A DNA stretch of 64,000 bases from Cenarchaeum symbiosum A (GCA_000200715.1 DP000238.1:194832-258831); one strand, 5' to 3'; positions 41,425-50,593 are shown, counted from the first letter of the stretch. Notes: generated from the letters alone by a model not told the origin. Numbers and translations are program-made.

Positions 41425-42458
41425 TGGTCCAGGTTCTGGCTCCGCTTTTCAAGCGCCCGCCTGAGCCTGTTGAGGGCTGCAGCCACCCTGTCTTCTGAAA
41501 AACTCCTCTCGCCCACCAGGTATTTTGTTATGCCGTCATAGTCTGTCGCGCCAAACTCTATCTCTATGTTCCCGGGGGATTCTGGCTCGAGGAAGATCTT
41601 GCGTATCTCTGCATAGCTGACACTGCCCAGCTCGTCCTGTATTCGGGGTATGTCTTCGAGCCTGCCGTGCTCGTGCACCAGCTTGAGGGCGGTCTTTGGG
41701 CCTATCCGCTCAAAGCCGTCCGGGTTAAAGTCGGTGCCAATCAGTATGCCCACATCTACAAGCTGCTCCCTTGTAAGATCGAGCGTCGTCAGAGTCTTTT
41801 CCGTCTCTATTATCTCGGGCTGGACGTCGACGTACATGTTCCTGTTGGGGATCTTTCTTCTTCCGCTGTTGGTAAAGTTTCTGACCAGCCTCTTGGCTCC
41901 AAACAATACAGAGTCAAAGTCCTGGCTTGCAGACGCGTATGCATCTCCGGTCTGCGTAAGGTAGGCGGCAGTGGCCTCCCCTTCTGACGGGGCGTCTATG
42001 TACGGTATCCCGAAGAGCTTTAAAATCTGCTTTGAATCATCGACCATGCCGTCGCGCATGGAGGTCGTCTGCTGGGCGTACTTTCTGGCGTCGTCCATGT
42101 TGCCCGCGTCTACTGCTGCGGCATACTTTACGGCTGCGCCCTTTTTGACGTTTCTGCGGCGCTCTATCTCTGCCGACTTTAGCGTGGGGGGCCGGCCGTC
42201 AAATACATAGACCGGCTTTATCCCCATGGAGAGAAAGCTCGCATTCCTGTACAGCAGGCCGCTGAGGTGGCTTGTCACCCTGCCCCGGGCGTCGGTCAGC
42301 TGCATCCCGTCGGGGCCCCTTATGGTGGCCAGGAACTGGTATATCGCGTTGTACGCGTCTATCGCGACTACCTTTGTCGCAAACGATTCCAGCCTGGTGG
42401 GCTCCCTGCTTACGAGTGCCTTGAGATCCAGCCCCATGTCCGGGATTGGCGGGGCCAT
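41415..42458 (-). CDS. fen: Flap endonuclease 1
   Basis: A 347-residue structure-specific nuclease that removes 5' flaps at Okazaki junctions. The N-domain has [13 protein letters not shown] and VYVFDGRPP; the I-domain has [13 protein letters not shown] and [11 protein letters not shown]; a helix-hairpin-helix motif ends in [13 protein letters not shown]. The C-terminal SQNLDQWF is a PIP-box-like peptide for PCNA in which the first Gln position appears to be Ser. The downstream methyltransferase gene overlaps the stop. Confidence 0.95.
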
Positions 42459-42518
42459 GACACTATTTTGAATGTGCCGTTGGGGTGTTTTTTTATTGGG
42501 GCTGCCCGGGGGGTGGCT

Positions 42519-42600
42519 GCCAGGTTAGCCAAGTGGTACGGCGGCCGCCTCGAAAGCGGCTGCGCGCAAGCGCTCAGGGGTTCGAATCCCTTACCTGGCG
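42519..42600 (+). tRNA. tRNA-Ser (CGA)
   Basis: Acceptor GCCAGGT/ACCTGGC, anticodon stem GCCGC/GCGGC with loop CTCGAAA (CGA), a long variable arm (class II), T loop TTCGAAT and discriminator G. CCA is not encoded. It lies 27 bases from the convergent tRNA-Arg. Confidence 0.93.
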
Positions 42601-42629
42601 CCCCAATATGGCGACCTCATGCATATCAA

Positions 42630-42703
42630 GGACCCGGGGGGCTTCGATCCCCCGACCTGATGATCCGGAATCACCTGCACTATCCAGGCTATGCAACGGG
42701 TCC
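42630..42703 (-). tRNA. tRNA-Arg (CCG)
   Basis: Acceptor GGACCCG/CGGGTCC, anticodon stem GGTGA/TCATC with loop TTCCGGA (CCG), T stem GGGGG/CCCCC. The T loop reads ATCGAAG, so position 54 is A instead of T, and the next base after the acceptor (73) is T. Both are unusual. CCA is not encoded. Confidence 0.88.
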
Positions 42704-42758
42704 GCCTATATCCGGGATCACAATTCTAAAAGTCTATCACCCGGGCGGGCGATCTGCC

Positions 42759-43091
42759 CTATTCCTTGGAATCGTCCGGATCCGACCCGCCGGGGCCCAC
42801 CATGTCCTCGGGCTTGACCCTCCGGTCCCAGTCGCCCCTCATGCCCTTGATCAGCGCGACCCCCCCTGCTCCGAGCACCGCCGATATGACCACGAAAAAG
42901 GCCACCTTGCCCTGCAGTGCCGCCTCGCAGGGGACAGGCTCTGGGGGCCTGTCCTCAAAGTAAGCCAAGCAGTCCTCGAACTGCTCGGCTTTTACAACGG
43001 GGCCGATAAACTGGTCGCTGAACAGCGCAAACAGGAGGTACCCCACAAATACAATCCCCACACCTATGAGGATGAACCTCATGTCGCTCAT
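42759..43091 (-). CDS. Small membrane protein
   Basis: A 110-residue protein with hydrophobic helices at about 5-25 and 65-83 and an extramembrane loop between them holding two cysteines (EDCLAYF, VPCEAAL). The tail is charged. TGTAAAATAC is 24 bases before the ATG; a second ATG three codons later is possible. No family recognised. Confidence 0.7.
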   Translation of the reverse strand: MSDMRFILIGVGIVFVGYLLFALFSDQFIGPVVKAEQFEDCLAYFEDRPPEPVPCEAALQGKVAFFVVISAVLGAGGVALIKGMRGDWDRRVKPEDMVGPGGSDPDDSKE

Positions 43092-43416
43092 GCTATATCA
43101 TGGCGCCTGCTGTATTTTACACTTTGCGGGTTGCGCACGTGGGCCGGGCCCAGATCTGAGCCGGCATTTTGTCTCGGGCGGCCATCTTCTGCATGCACAC
43201 GCAGGCATGCCAAGGGCACGCTGAATATCTCTCTGACTCTCCGACCTTGCGTCTCTCCGTCTGTCACGGAGGTGAGTTTTTCCGCGCCGTGACACCTGAT
43301 GCCGCGCGGTCTCTGGGTTTTTGCAGCTTCGGGATGCCGGGTTTTGTGCCATGCCTGAATATTTGCCCTCGGATTGTTCCACGGTTAAAATAAGGTCATT
43401 TGTGAGGCGTGCTAGC

Positions 43417-45117
43417 TTGGTAAAATATCTCAGAAGCAGGGACATAGTACAGTCTACCGTCACTATAGCGGCATCGCTGGCAATAGGCGCGGCGGTAAGC
43501 TTGATGTCCCTGGATGCCGCCCTGAAGCTGACCATAGAACTGGCAATATCGGCATCAGCCGCAGTACTGCTGTTCGTCCAGTATGTGGTACGGACCCGCA
43601 AATGGCTCTTGGGCGGCCTGGAGGTGGACAAGGCCATATCCCGGTTCAACGGGGAGAATCTACGGAAGGTCATGCGCGGATACGTCAACGAGGCACTCGC
43701 GAGGGATATCGAGATAGTGAACAACCTTTCCCGGGGCAACGTCGAGCTCAGCAGGCGCCAGGTGGAGCGGCTGATGGTTGAAATGTTCAAAACTGACGCG
43801 CGGTACATGGAGATCGACTACAACCTCCCATCGTACTATTACGACGTGTACCACTACTATCTGGACCATCATATCGAGCTTGCAACCAGGATCAAAGACA
43901 AGGGCTTCCGCATCACCGTAAGGGACGATCACGAGCTGCGGAGGGATTCCAGGAAATCCAGCTATTCCAAGTTCCTCAAATGGCACAAGGACAACGGCGT
44001 GAAACTCAAATGGGCGCCGGCGGAGGTGGCCGAGAAGGAGCTGCAAAAGACCGGGGTGGATCCAAACGACAGGACCGGAAGCATCTGCATTTGGGAGGGC
44101 GAATTTGCCCTGCTGTTTGCAAGATCCAAGCCCGACCCGGATGCACGGCCGGAGTATGACATGATCCGCATTACCCTCATAGAAGGCAAGCGGCTTGAAG
44201 AACTGACAGAGGCGTGCAACAGCATTGAAAAAAATGCCAAAGGCATAGAAGAGCTCGACCTCCAGCAGAACATTCCGGACCTGCTGGCAAAGGAATGGGA
44301 AGACTATGTGCGGCCCAAGGAACGGTGGGACCGGATCGGGGGGTTTCTCTGCAACTCGCTGGAAAAATGCAGGGTCAACAACTGGTGGATAATGGACGTT
44401 GCAGCGGGGATGGGCGTGGAATACCAGAATCTCAATGATGAAAAGTTCCATGTGGTCGCCAACGAGGCCCAGGAGAACTTTCGGAAGGCGGGCGAGGTTT
44501 ATGCAAGGGAGGAGTGGCCTGATGTCCGGTACGACCCCTCGCACTATGAATGGGAGGAGATGCATAATTACGGCAAGGTGGGTTATGGCGCAGTGCTGGC
44601 CATAGGCCACTCCCTGAGGGCGCTGCCGGCGGGCGAGGAGCAGGAGAAGGCCTTGAAGACGTTCCATGATATGCTGGTTGATGGCGGCAGCATAATAATT
44701 GACGAGACCAACTTTGCCCGCCTGCATGAAAAGGTGCGTGACTGTCTTCATCGCTGCAACCAGAACCCGGACGACAAGGACATGTTCAAAGAGATGATCA
44801 AGTTTGTAGACAAGTCCCCCAGCCCCCTGTACAGGGGGAATACCGTCAAGGCCATACCGTCCTTGATAGACGCGGATGCGGGGGTTGCCCGGCTCGTCTA
44901 TTACAAGCGAACCAAAGGGATAGACACCTTTGCGGAAGCCGTCAGCGAGAGGCTCCACGAGCGGGAATTCCACTATTCGGGGTCCTTGCATGAAATGCTG
45001 GAAAATGCCGGCTTTAAGAACATCAGAAAGTACGCCGACTACGACCTGTCACTGGAACGAAAGCCCGGAGACAAGGACAGCGACGCGTCGATGTTCGTGT
45101 ACGTGGCAGACAAGTGA
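43417..45117 (+). CDS. Membrane-anchored methyltransferase-like protein
   Basis: The TTG at 43417 lies 29 bases after GTTAAAATAAG (43383-43393); starts at GTG 43402, ATG 43351 or 43321 would also be in frame. The product is 566 residues: two membrane helices in the first 65, a helical region (VEVDK-type coiled segment), a middle domain with conserved Tyr/His (NLPSYYYDVYHYY), and a C-terminal Rossmann methyltransferase-like domain (IMDVAAGMGVEYQ, then VLAIGHSLRAL, GGSIIIDETN). The motif I glycine pattern is altered, so SAM binding is inferred. Substrate unknown. Confidence 0.72.
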   Translation: MVKYLRSRDIVQSTVTIAASLAIGAAVSLMSLDAALKLTIELAISASAAVLLFVQYVVRTRKWLLGGLEVDKAISRFNGENLRKVMRGYVNEALARDIEIVNNLSRGNVELSRRQVERLMVEMFKTDARYMEIDYNLPSYYYDVYHYYLDHHIELATRIKDKGFRITVRDDHELRRDSRKSSYSKFLKWHKDNGVKLKWAPAEVAEKELQKTGVDPNDRTGSICIWEGEFALLFARSKPDPDARPEYDMIRITLIEGKRLEELTEACNSIEKNAKGIEELDLQQNIPDLLAKEWEDYVRPKERWDRIGGFLCNSLEKCRVNNWWIMDVAAGMGVEYQNLNDEKFHVVANEAQENFRKAGEVYAREEWPDVRYDPSHYEWEEMHNYGKVGYGAVLAIGHSLRALPAGEEQEKALKTFHDMLVDGGSIIIDETNFARLHEKVRDCLHRCNQNPDDKDMFKEMIKFVDKSPSPLYRGNTVKAIPSLIDADAGVARLVYYKRTKGIDTFAEAVSERLHEREFHYSGSLHEMLENAGFKNIRKYADYDLSLERKPGDKDSDASMFVYVADK

Positions 45118-45162
45118 ACGCCGGCTTGGGAGGATCCGACCGCGGGCCATTTGTGGGGCGCC

Positions 45163-46176
45163 TTATGCCTTGGCCACCTTGATTAAATCGCCCATCCGTA
45201 TGTCCATGCCAAAGCGCTCCTCGTGCTTTTTCATGTACCGGAATATCGACAGAAAGTCGGGCAGCGACTTTATCATGCTGAACTTGCCGTGTATCTTTGA
45301 TCTGACAAAGTTGAAGACCTTCCCGTATACCGCATAATGCCTCTCTACTGCCTTTTCGTACGCTTCAAAGTCGTCCATGTTCTCGAGGAATATCTCCACG
45401 CACTGCATGGACGGGATTATGCCCTCGCCAAGCAGCGCATACACGGTCCCTATGGATTCGCCCACGCCCACCACCTTGCCGGAATAGTACGGCTTGCACC
45501 TGTCGGGTGTGGCCAGCCTTATGGGCCTGCCCTTTGTTGCAAGCACCTTTCCGCCGTGTTTTTTGATAAAGGCGTCGGTCGCCTTTATGTGGTTTTTGTG
45601 ATAGTCGCCTGCCCCGACGTGGGCCCACTTTTCCCCGAGCGGAAAGTACCAGAAATAGCCGGTCATCCCCGGGAACGGCTCTATGTAAAAGTCGTCGTAC
45701 GGGACGCCGTCCTCATATTCCACCTTGTACTCGTACGTGGGAAGGAAAAAATCCTCTTTGAGCTTGGGGAGGTACTTTCTGGCAAAGCCCGTGCAGTCGA
45801 CTATCATGTCGTATTTCTCCTCGAGCTCTTTGAGCTCCGGCGCCCTGCCGTATTCCACCTTTGAATCCTTGATAAAGTCCTTTATCAGGGCGAGCTTGTC
45901 GTATGTGCAGAGGCCCCTTAGGCCTATGTCGAACTTTACCCCGTTGTTCATCCTTACGTGCATGCTCTTGCCGTCGTGTATGAGAAAGTCGTCAAAGTCC
46001 CTGCCCACCTTTGTACAAAAGCCCTTTAGGACGGGCTTTATCGTGCCCCACGCGCATATCGAATCGTGCCGCTCCTGCGGGTTTCTCTCGTAGCCGGTCA
46101 CGTCGTGGCCTGATCCCTCCAGCCTTGCCATCAGGTAGGAGCCTGCCACGCCCATGCCCATTACCGCGATCCTCAT
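45163..46176 (-). CDS. Geranylgeranyl reductase family flavoprotein
   Basis: A 337-residue FAD protein with GMGVAGSYLMARLEG at the N-terminus and blocks TGFARKYLP, GYFWYFPLGEKWAHVGAGDY and GVGESIGTVYALLGEGI typical of the family that saturates isoprenoid chains of archaeal lipids or quinones. ATG 46176 is 27 bases from a TATA box at 46199-46208; an in-frame start at 46200 overlaps the box. Which substrate it reduces is not clear. Confidence 0.88.
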   Translation of the reverse strand: MRIAVMGMGVAGSYLMARLEGSGHDVTGYERNPQERHDSICAWGTIKPVLKGFCTKVGRDFDDFLIHDGKSMHVRMNNGVKFDIGLRGLCTYDKLALIKDFIKDSKVEYGRAPELKELEEKYDMIVDCTGFARKYLPKLKEDFFLPTYEYKVEYEDGVPYDDFYIEPFPGMTGYFWYFPLGEKWAHVGAGDYHKNHIKATDAFIKKHGGKVLATKGRPIRLATPDRCKPYYSGKVVGVGESIGTVYALLGEGIIPSMQCVEIFLENMDDFEAYEKAVERHYAVYGKVFNFVRSKIHGKFSMIKSLPDFLSIFRYMKKHEERFGMDIRMGDLIKVAKA

Positions 46177-46268
46177 TGGCTGTTCGCGGGGTAATTCCAC
46201 ATAAATACGGTATCGTATCCTGTGCAGAATCCGGCACCAGTTCTCCGGGGGCCCTGTTGTCTACCCAG

Positions 46269-46595
46269 CTAGGCCGGGACGGCAACCTGCCTGGGGGGCC
46301 GTATATTGCGGGCTGTTTCCTGCACAGTACAGGCGCACCGCGGCCGCACAAGGTGCATTATCCTGCCGTCGGGGGCTGCCCGGGTACTCTTGATGCCCCT
46401 CTTGTCGTAGTGGTTGACTATCACGTGGAATACGATGAGCTTTGCAAAGACAGCAGCCGAGATCAGGGCCAGGAACCACTCCCCAAGGTACAGCAGGTAC
46501 CCGCACACGCCCACAGCCGTGGACAGCTCAATCCCCGTGCAACTGCACAGAAAGAGCAGCCTGCCTGCCATGGTACGTTTACGCCGCCATTGCAT
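46269..46595 (-). CDS. Small membrane protein
   Basis: A 108-residue product with a basic N-terminus, two hydrophobic stretches (GRLLFLCSCTGIELSTAVGV; WFLALISAAVFAKLIVFHVIV) and a basic tail. Start candidates are ATG 46595 or 46571; a TATA-like CCTATATCC is 22 bases before the first. It faces a zinc protein at 46657 across a short divergent promoter region. No family. Confidence 0.5.
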   Translation of the reverse strand: MQWRRKRTMAGRLLFLCSCTGIELSTAVGVCGYLLYLGEWFLALISAAVFAKLIVFHVIVNHYDKRGIKSTRAAPDGRIMHLVRPRCACTVQETARNIRPPRQVAVPA

Positions 46596-46656
46596 TTCAA
46601 GATTTCCCGCCCGGGATATAGGCAGGTTTAAGTCGGCAAGGGGCCCATTATCCGCC

Positions 46657-46848
46657 ATGTCGGAATATGAAGAGGTCTTGGAGCTTGTGCGCAAATCAGG
46701 GATACCCCTGGACAGGCTCAAGGCGCTCTTTAGGACAAAGTGCAAGGACTGCGGCCACCAGCGGATAGCCCACGACGAGCATGGCAAGTGCGACGGCGTG
46801 ATGAACAAGCCGTGCAGCTCCGGATGCGACGAGTTCGTGCCTGAATAG
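46657..46848 (+). CDS. Small zinc-binding protein
   Basis: A 63-residue protein with a helical N-terminus and a cysteine/histidine-rich half (CKDCGHQRIAHDEHGKC, then CSSGC). Seven potential ligands suggest one or two zinc sites. GTTTAAGTC (about 46626-46634) is 28 bases before the ATG. Function unknown. Confidence 0.75.
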   Translation: MSEYEEVLELVRKSGIPLDRLKALFRTKCKDCGHQRIAHDEHGKCDGVMNKPCSSGCDEFVPE

Positions 46849-46929
46849 GGCATTTGTGCGCAGGGTCGGGGCATTATCGCATCTAAATAAAAGGTATGCT
46901 GGCTGCCCTGGGGCGCACCAGCACTCTGG

Positions 46930-47214
46930 CTAGCCAGCCAGAACGTTGTACATATTGGGCGACGGCGGTGATTCCATGTAGGTCACTGCCGTGCCGTGGA
47001 GCTTTGCATGCTCCTCGCTGTCGTGGCACTTCACAAAGTCCGCCTGGTTCTCAAACTCGACGATAATCCTGTGGTGTCCGTCCATCGCCTTGAGAAGGCG
47101 CCTTGATACGAAGCCTGGAAACTTTGATATCGTTTCGTTGGCCTTTGTGAACCAAGTGGCAAACTCGCCCTCGGTGCCGTCTTTCAGCTTAACATCTGCA
47201 ACTACAACAAACAT
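46930..47214 (-). CDS. Antibiotic biosynthesis monooxygenase (ABM) domain protein
   Basis: A 94-residue ferredoxin-like fold protein of the ABM family (MFVVVADVKLKDG; FPGFVSRRLLKA; HHRIIVEFENQADF). Members include quinol monooxygenases and haem-degrading enzymes; many have no known substrate. AATTTAAGTG is about 30 bases upstream. Confidence 0.82.
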   Translation of the reverse strand: MFVVVADVKLKDGTEGEFATWFTKANETISKFPGFVSRRLLKAMDGHHRIIVEFENQADFVKCHDSEEHAKLHGTAVTYMESPPSPNMYNVLAG

Positions 47215-47563
47215 CTTGCTATGGTCCGTCTTTTCTCACTTAAATTCCTTATTGGGCGTGACTCTGGGCCGATCGTCCCCCCTGCAGGCGGCCGGGGCCG
47301 CACATTCCGGGGCCGCAGGCACAGGCCGGGCTGATGCCGGCATGGGCGCCAAGCCCTCATTCTATGCTTCGAGAACTGCCTGGTGCTGAAGATCCGGGCG
47401 GGCCTGCCGACTTGGTGGCTCCAATGGATGGCCTTGAGAGAGGCCGGGCGCCGGTCCTGCAAACCTCCAGCCGCCGGTAGTATTACGCTTGGATCTTTGC
47501 CAAAACGCCCTGGGCAGAAAATGCAGCCAAGGCTATTGGGAGCCTTTCATGCAGGGTTTGTAC
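47215..47563. other. Intergenic stretch, no supported gene
   Basis: It holds the ABM gene promoter near 47244 and then G+C-rich DNA. Frames of 60-90 codons exist on both strands but have no domain or promoter. It lies just after the stop of the large His/Met protein on the opposite strand, so a terminator could be here, but I see no clear hairpin with a T run. Confidence 0.3.
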
Positions 47564-50041
47564 CTAGCAGAATCTTTGCAGTTCTTGTATATCGCTGGCA
47601 TTTAGGCTGTTCAACATGTGACTCCTGTCGCCCATTCCGTAATCCTTGTGACTCCTGTCGTGCATTCCGTGCCCCTTGTCACCCATGCCGGAGTGCATTC
47701 CGTGCCCCTTGTCACCCATGCCGGAGTGCATTCCATAATCCTTGTCACTCCTGTCGTGCATGCCGTGCCCCTTGTCACCCATGCCAGAGTGCATTCCATA
47801 ATCCTTGTCACTCCTGTCGTGCATGCCGTGCCCCTTGTCACCCATGCCAGAGTGCATTCCGTGCCCCTTGTCACCCATGCCGGAGTGCATTCCATAATCC
47901 TTGTCACTCCTGTCGTGTATGTCGTAATCCCATTCGCCTATGTCAAAGATCTCGGAAACGAAACTATCATGGTCGACCAGGTGTTCAACCAGATATTCGT
48001 GGTGCTCTGTGCCGTGTCCATCCGATGTATCATGGCTTTCCATGTGATCCACGACAAATTCGGCATGCTCCATCAGATGGCCGCCAAACGTGAGTTGTGA
48101 GTGCAGCTCATTGTGCATGACTACATTATCGAGAGAAAGCTCATCCATCCCAATCATTTGCGCCTCCTCATGCTCCTTCAAATGCTCTTCCTCAACCATG
48201 GCAACTCTCCTCACAAATTCTTCCTCGCTTATCTCCAAGTTTCCATGTATGCCATCGTCGTACATTTTGTGCCCCATCTTACCGCACGAGCATCCCTCGC
48301 CGTCCATGTGGCCCATTCTCTCACTCATATCGTGGCCGCTCTTGCCGCACATGCCCTTTTCCATGTGGCCCATTCTCTCACTCATATCGTGGCCGCTCTT
48401 GCCGCACATGCCCTTTTCCATGTGGCCCATTCTGTCTGTCATGTTGCCGTACTTGTCATGCATGCCCTTTTCCATGTGGCCCATTCTATCGCCCATCTTG
48501 TCCGTCATATTGCCGTACTTGTCATGCATGCCCTTTTCCATGTGGCCCATTCTATCGCCCATCTTGTCTGTCATGTTGCCGTACTTGTCATGCATGCCCT
48601 TTTCCATGTGGCCCATTCTATCGCCCATCTTGTCTGTCATATTGCCGTACTTGTCATGCATGCCCTTTTCCATGTGGCCCATTCTATCGCCCATCTTGTC
48701 TGTCATATTGCCGTACTTGTCATGCATGCCCTTTTCCATGTAGCCCATCTTGTCTGTCATATTGCCGTACTTGTCATGCATGCCCTTTTCCATGTGGCCC
48801 ATTTTATCACCCATTTTGTCCTTCATGTGGCCCATTCTCTCACCCATCTTGTCTGTCATATTGCCGTACTTGTCATGCATGCCCTTTTCCATGCGGTCGT
48901 TCATCTTGCCCATGTGGCCATCCTCATGCATGCCCTTTTCCATGTGCGTATCGTCACCGTGTCCTATCATATGTCCAGTCGCGTGTACCTTGTGCCCGAT
49001 GATGTGCCCGTCGCCTGCATCGTGCTCCTCCATGTGCTCGGCAAGGTATTCCTTGTGCTCCTTCAGGTGCTGGACCGTCCTGTCCTGGGAATGCTTGTCA
49101 TAATGCGTGCCTATCATGCGGGCATACACCTCGTGTGCGGAATCAGATGCATCCAGGTGCTCCTGAACGTGTTCCCTTGACATCATTGATGCTTCTTCCG
49201 CATACTCCTCCGAATACTGTTTGCTGCCATTGTGATTTTCATAGTGGCTTGTTTTGTTGTACGTGCCCTTGTCATACTTGCCCGAGTGCCCCGAGGCAAT
49301 GTGCTCGCTTATGTGCATCTTGTGCTCGCTGATGTGCCCGTCGCCTGCATCATGCCCCTCCATGTGCACCATAAAGTACAATATGTGGTCGAAAAGGTGC
49401 TGGTCTATCCTGCCGTCCGCGTGCATGTCCCGGTGGCCGTCCATCACCTGGACAAACTCGTCCAGGCTGTCATCCGAGGCATCCAGGTGCTCCTGAATGT
49501 GCTTGCTGTTCACCCTGTCCGCTTCCATTACATACCCGGTAGCATCGCCGCCGTGATCAATGGCCATGTGCCCTATTACGTGCATTTTGTGCTCGACGAT
49601 ATGGCCGTCATCCGCCATATGCCCGTCCAGATGTTCTGTGAGGTACTCCCCGTGCTCGTGGCGTATGCTGTCCCCGTCATTCCGGTGTTCATCATTATGC
49701 ACGTCTATCTCGCCGACAAACTTTCCAAGCGTCATAAGACTTGAGACTCCCAAGTGCTCCTGCACGTGCCTCTCTGAGAGCATCAGTGCATCCGTCTTTT
49801 CGGAGCTGCCGGATTCCATCCGGGGCTCCCCTGCCGAGCATACCAGGTGCCCGTATTTGACAAATTTGTCATAGACCGACCTGTCGCCAAACTCGGCGCA
49901 CAGCCTGTCACCGCAGATGACATCGGACGTGGATGTCCCGTACCTGCCGTTTGGCTTGCCTTCTGCCTGTGCCCCGTAGGCGGCCCCCGTGATTATAAGC
50001 AGCGGTATTACAGCTACTATGGCCAGGTGTAATCTATGCAC
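47564..50041 (-). CDS. Secreted His/Met-rich repeat protein, possible metal binder
   Basis: An 825-residue protein with a GTG start and a signal peptide (hydrophobic 6-23). A short Cys segment follows (VICGDRLCAEF, 41-51). Then come three ~75-residue His-rich modules (90-166, 179-253, 289-363), each opening H-V/I-QEHL and closing DGHI-x2-HK-M/V-H; a 215-residue tandem array (366-580) of units like GHMEKGMHDKYGNMTDKMG; a fourth His module (618-695); and a C-terminal array of GMHSGMGDKGH and DRSDKDY units (708-810). Met/His density suggests copper or other soft-metal binding outside the cell. TATA ATTAAATAGC (50061-50070) is 25 bases upstream. Function is inference. Confidence 0.85.
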   Translation of the reverse strand: MHRLHLAIVAVIPLLIITGAAYGAQAEGKPNGRYGTSTSDVICGDRLCAEFGDRSVYDKFVKYGHLVCSAGEPRMESGSSEKTDALMLSERHVQEHLGVSSLMTLGKFVGEIDVHNDEHRNDGDSIRHEHGEYLTEHLDGHMADDGHIVEHKMHVIGHMAIDHGGDATGYVMEADRVNSKHIQEHLDASDDSLDEFVQVMDGHRDMHADGRIDQHLFDHILYFMVHMEGHDAGDGHISEHKMHISEHIASGHSGKYDKGTYNKTSHYENHNGSKQYSEEYAEEASMMSREHVQEHLDASDSAHEVYARMIGTHYDKHSQDRTVQHLKEHKEYLAEHMEEHDAGDGHIIGHKVHATGHMIGHGDDTHMEKGMHEDGHMGKMNDRMEKGMHDKYGNMTDKMGERMGHMKDKMGDKMGHMEKGMHDKYGNMTDKMGYMEKGMHDKYGNMTDKMGDRMGHMEKGMHDKYGNMTDKMGDRMGHMEKGMHDKYGNMTDKMGDRMGHMEKGMHDKYGNMTDKMGDRMGHMEKGMHDKYGNMTDRMGHMEKGMCGKSGHDMSERMGHMEKGMCGKSGHDMSERMGHMDGEGCSCGKMGHKMYDDGIHGNLEISEEEFVRRVAMVEEEHLKEHEEAQMIGMDELSLDNVVMHNELHSQLTFGGHLMEHAEFVVDHMESHDTSDGHGTEHHEYLVEHLVDHDSFVSEIFDIGEWDYDIHDRSDKDYGMHSGMGDKGHGMHSGMGDKGHGMHDRSDKDYGMHSGMGDKGHGMHDRSDKDYGMHSGMGDKGHGMHSGMGDKGHGMHDRSHKDYGMGDRSHMLNSLNASDIQELQRFC
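47612..47920 (-). repeat. Coding tandem repeat, GMHSGMGDKGH/DRSDKDY units
   Basis: Alternating 10-residue units in the C-terminal part of the His/Met protein, nearly identical at DNA level (plus strand ACCCATGCCGGAGTGCATTC and similar). Recent duplication or conversion is likely, and unit number may vary between strains. Confidence 0.85.
48302..48946 (-). repeat. Coding tandem repeat, 22-residue Met/His units
   Basis: Units of about 66 bases encode MGHMEKGMHDKYGNMTDK followed by MGDR; several are identical or differ at one or two silent bases. Two units near the end are 18 residues with Cys (KGMCGKSGHDMSER). The array continues in frame throughout, which argues for selection on the protein. 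Confidence 0.88.
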
Positions 50042-50380
50042 GCACTAGGGCCCGATTTGTGCTATTTAATGATTCAGCAGGATGGATGAGTCCGGACGCG
50101 GGGGAGGGGCCGCCGCGGTGGATTTCGTGCCTGAGGCCGGTCCTGCCGGGGCCCGGGCCCACGGCATATCTACCATGATTGTACCAGTCAATCCGTGAAA
50201 ACCTCCAAAAACAGCCGGCCATGCGGCCCCGTGTTTCCTAAAGCCATCCGCCGCGTGAATGCCCGGATCGCCGGGTCTTGGGCCCCGCGGACTCAATCCG
50301 GGGGATGCCTGCGGCCGGGCCTATTCCAATGCAGGGCGCCCCCTGATTAATAATAAATAAGAGTCGCGACATTACCTGTC
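50042..50380. other. Intergenic stretch between divergent genes
   Basis: It holds the TATA box of the His/Met protein (50061-50070) and, at 50348-50360, AATAATAAATAAG for the gene at 50381. The middle is G+C-rich and carries no gene I can support. Confidence 0.4.
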
Positions 50381-50593
50381 ATGCCAAACCCGGCACACAT
50401 TTCGGCAGCATTCTTTGTTCTGTTTGCGGCGGGGTTCAAGACGGCATCTGGCCTTGTAACCGTCGAGCCAGACTGGGGCTGGGTGGGCACATCCGACATG
50501 TACATAGTAACTGCGTGCCTGTTGATAGCATTCGGCCTGATATGGATGGTCCGGGCAAGCCATCGATTCAAAAAACCTGCCAAGACCACATGA
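50381..50593 (+). CDS. Small membrane protein
   Basis: A 70-residue protein with two hydrophobic helices (about 8-25 and 39-58) and a basic tail (RASHRFKKPAKTT). A TATA-like box is about 26 bases before the ATG. No family. Confidence 0.65.
   Translation: MPNPAHISAAFFVLFAAGFKTASGLVTVEPDWGWVGTSDMYIVTACLLIAFGLIWMVRASHRFKKPAKTT

Noticed and set aside
43660-44991. Long open frame (443 codons) on the minus strand
   Set aside because: It is antisense to the methyltransferase-like gene, which has domains and promoter. Long shadow frames are expected in G+C-rich DNA.
48302-48946. Regular ~66-bp repeats resembling a CRISPR-like array
   Set aside because: The repeats are contiguous, have no unique spacers, and encode an uninterrupted protein with a signal peptide. 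No cas gene is near.
48101-49180. 359-codon hydrophobic frame on the plus strand
   Set aside because: It is the complement of the Met/His repeat array; its repeated hydrophobic pattern only mirrors that array.
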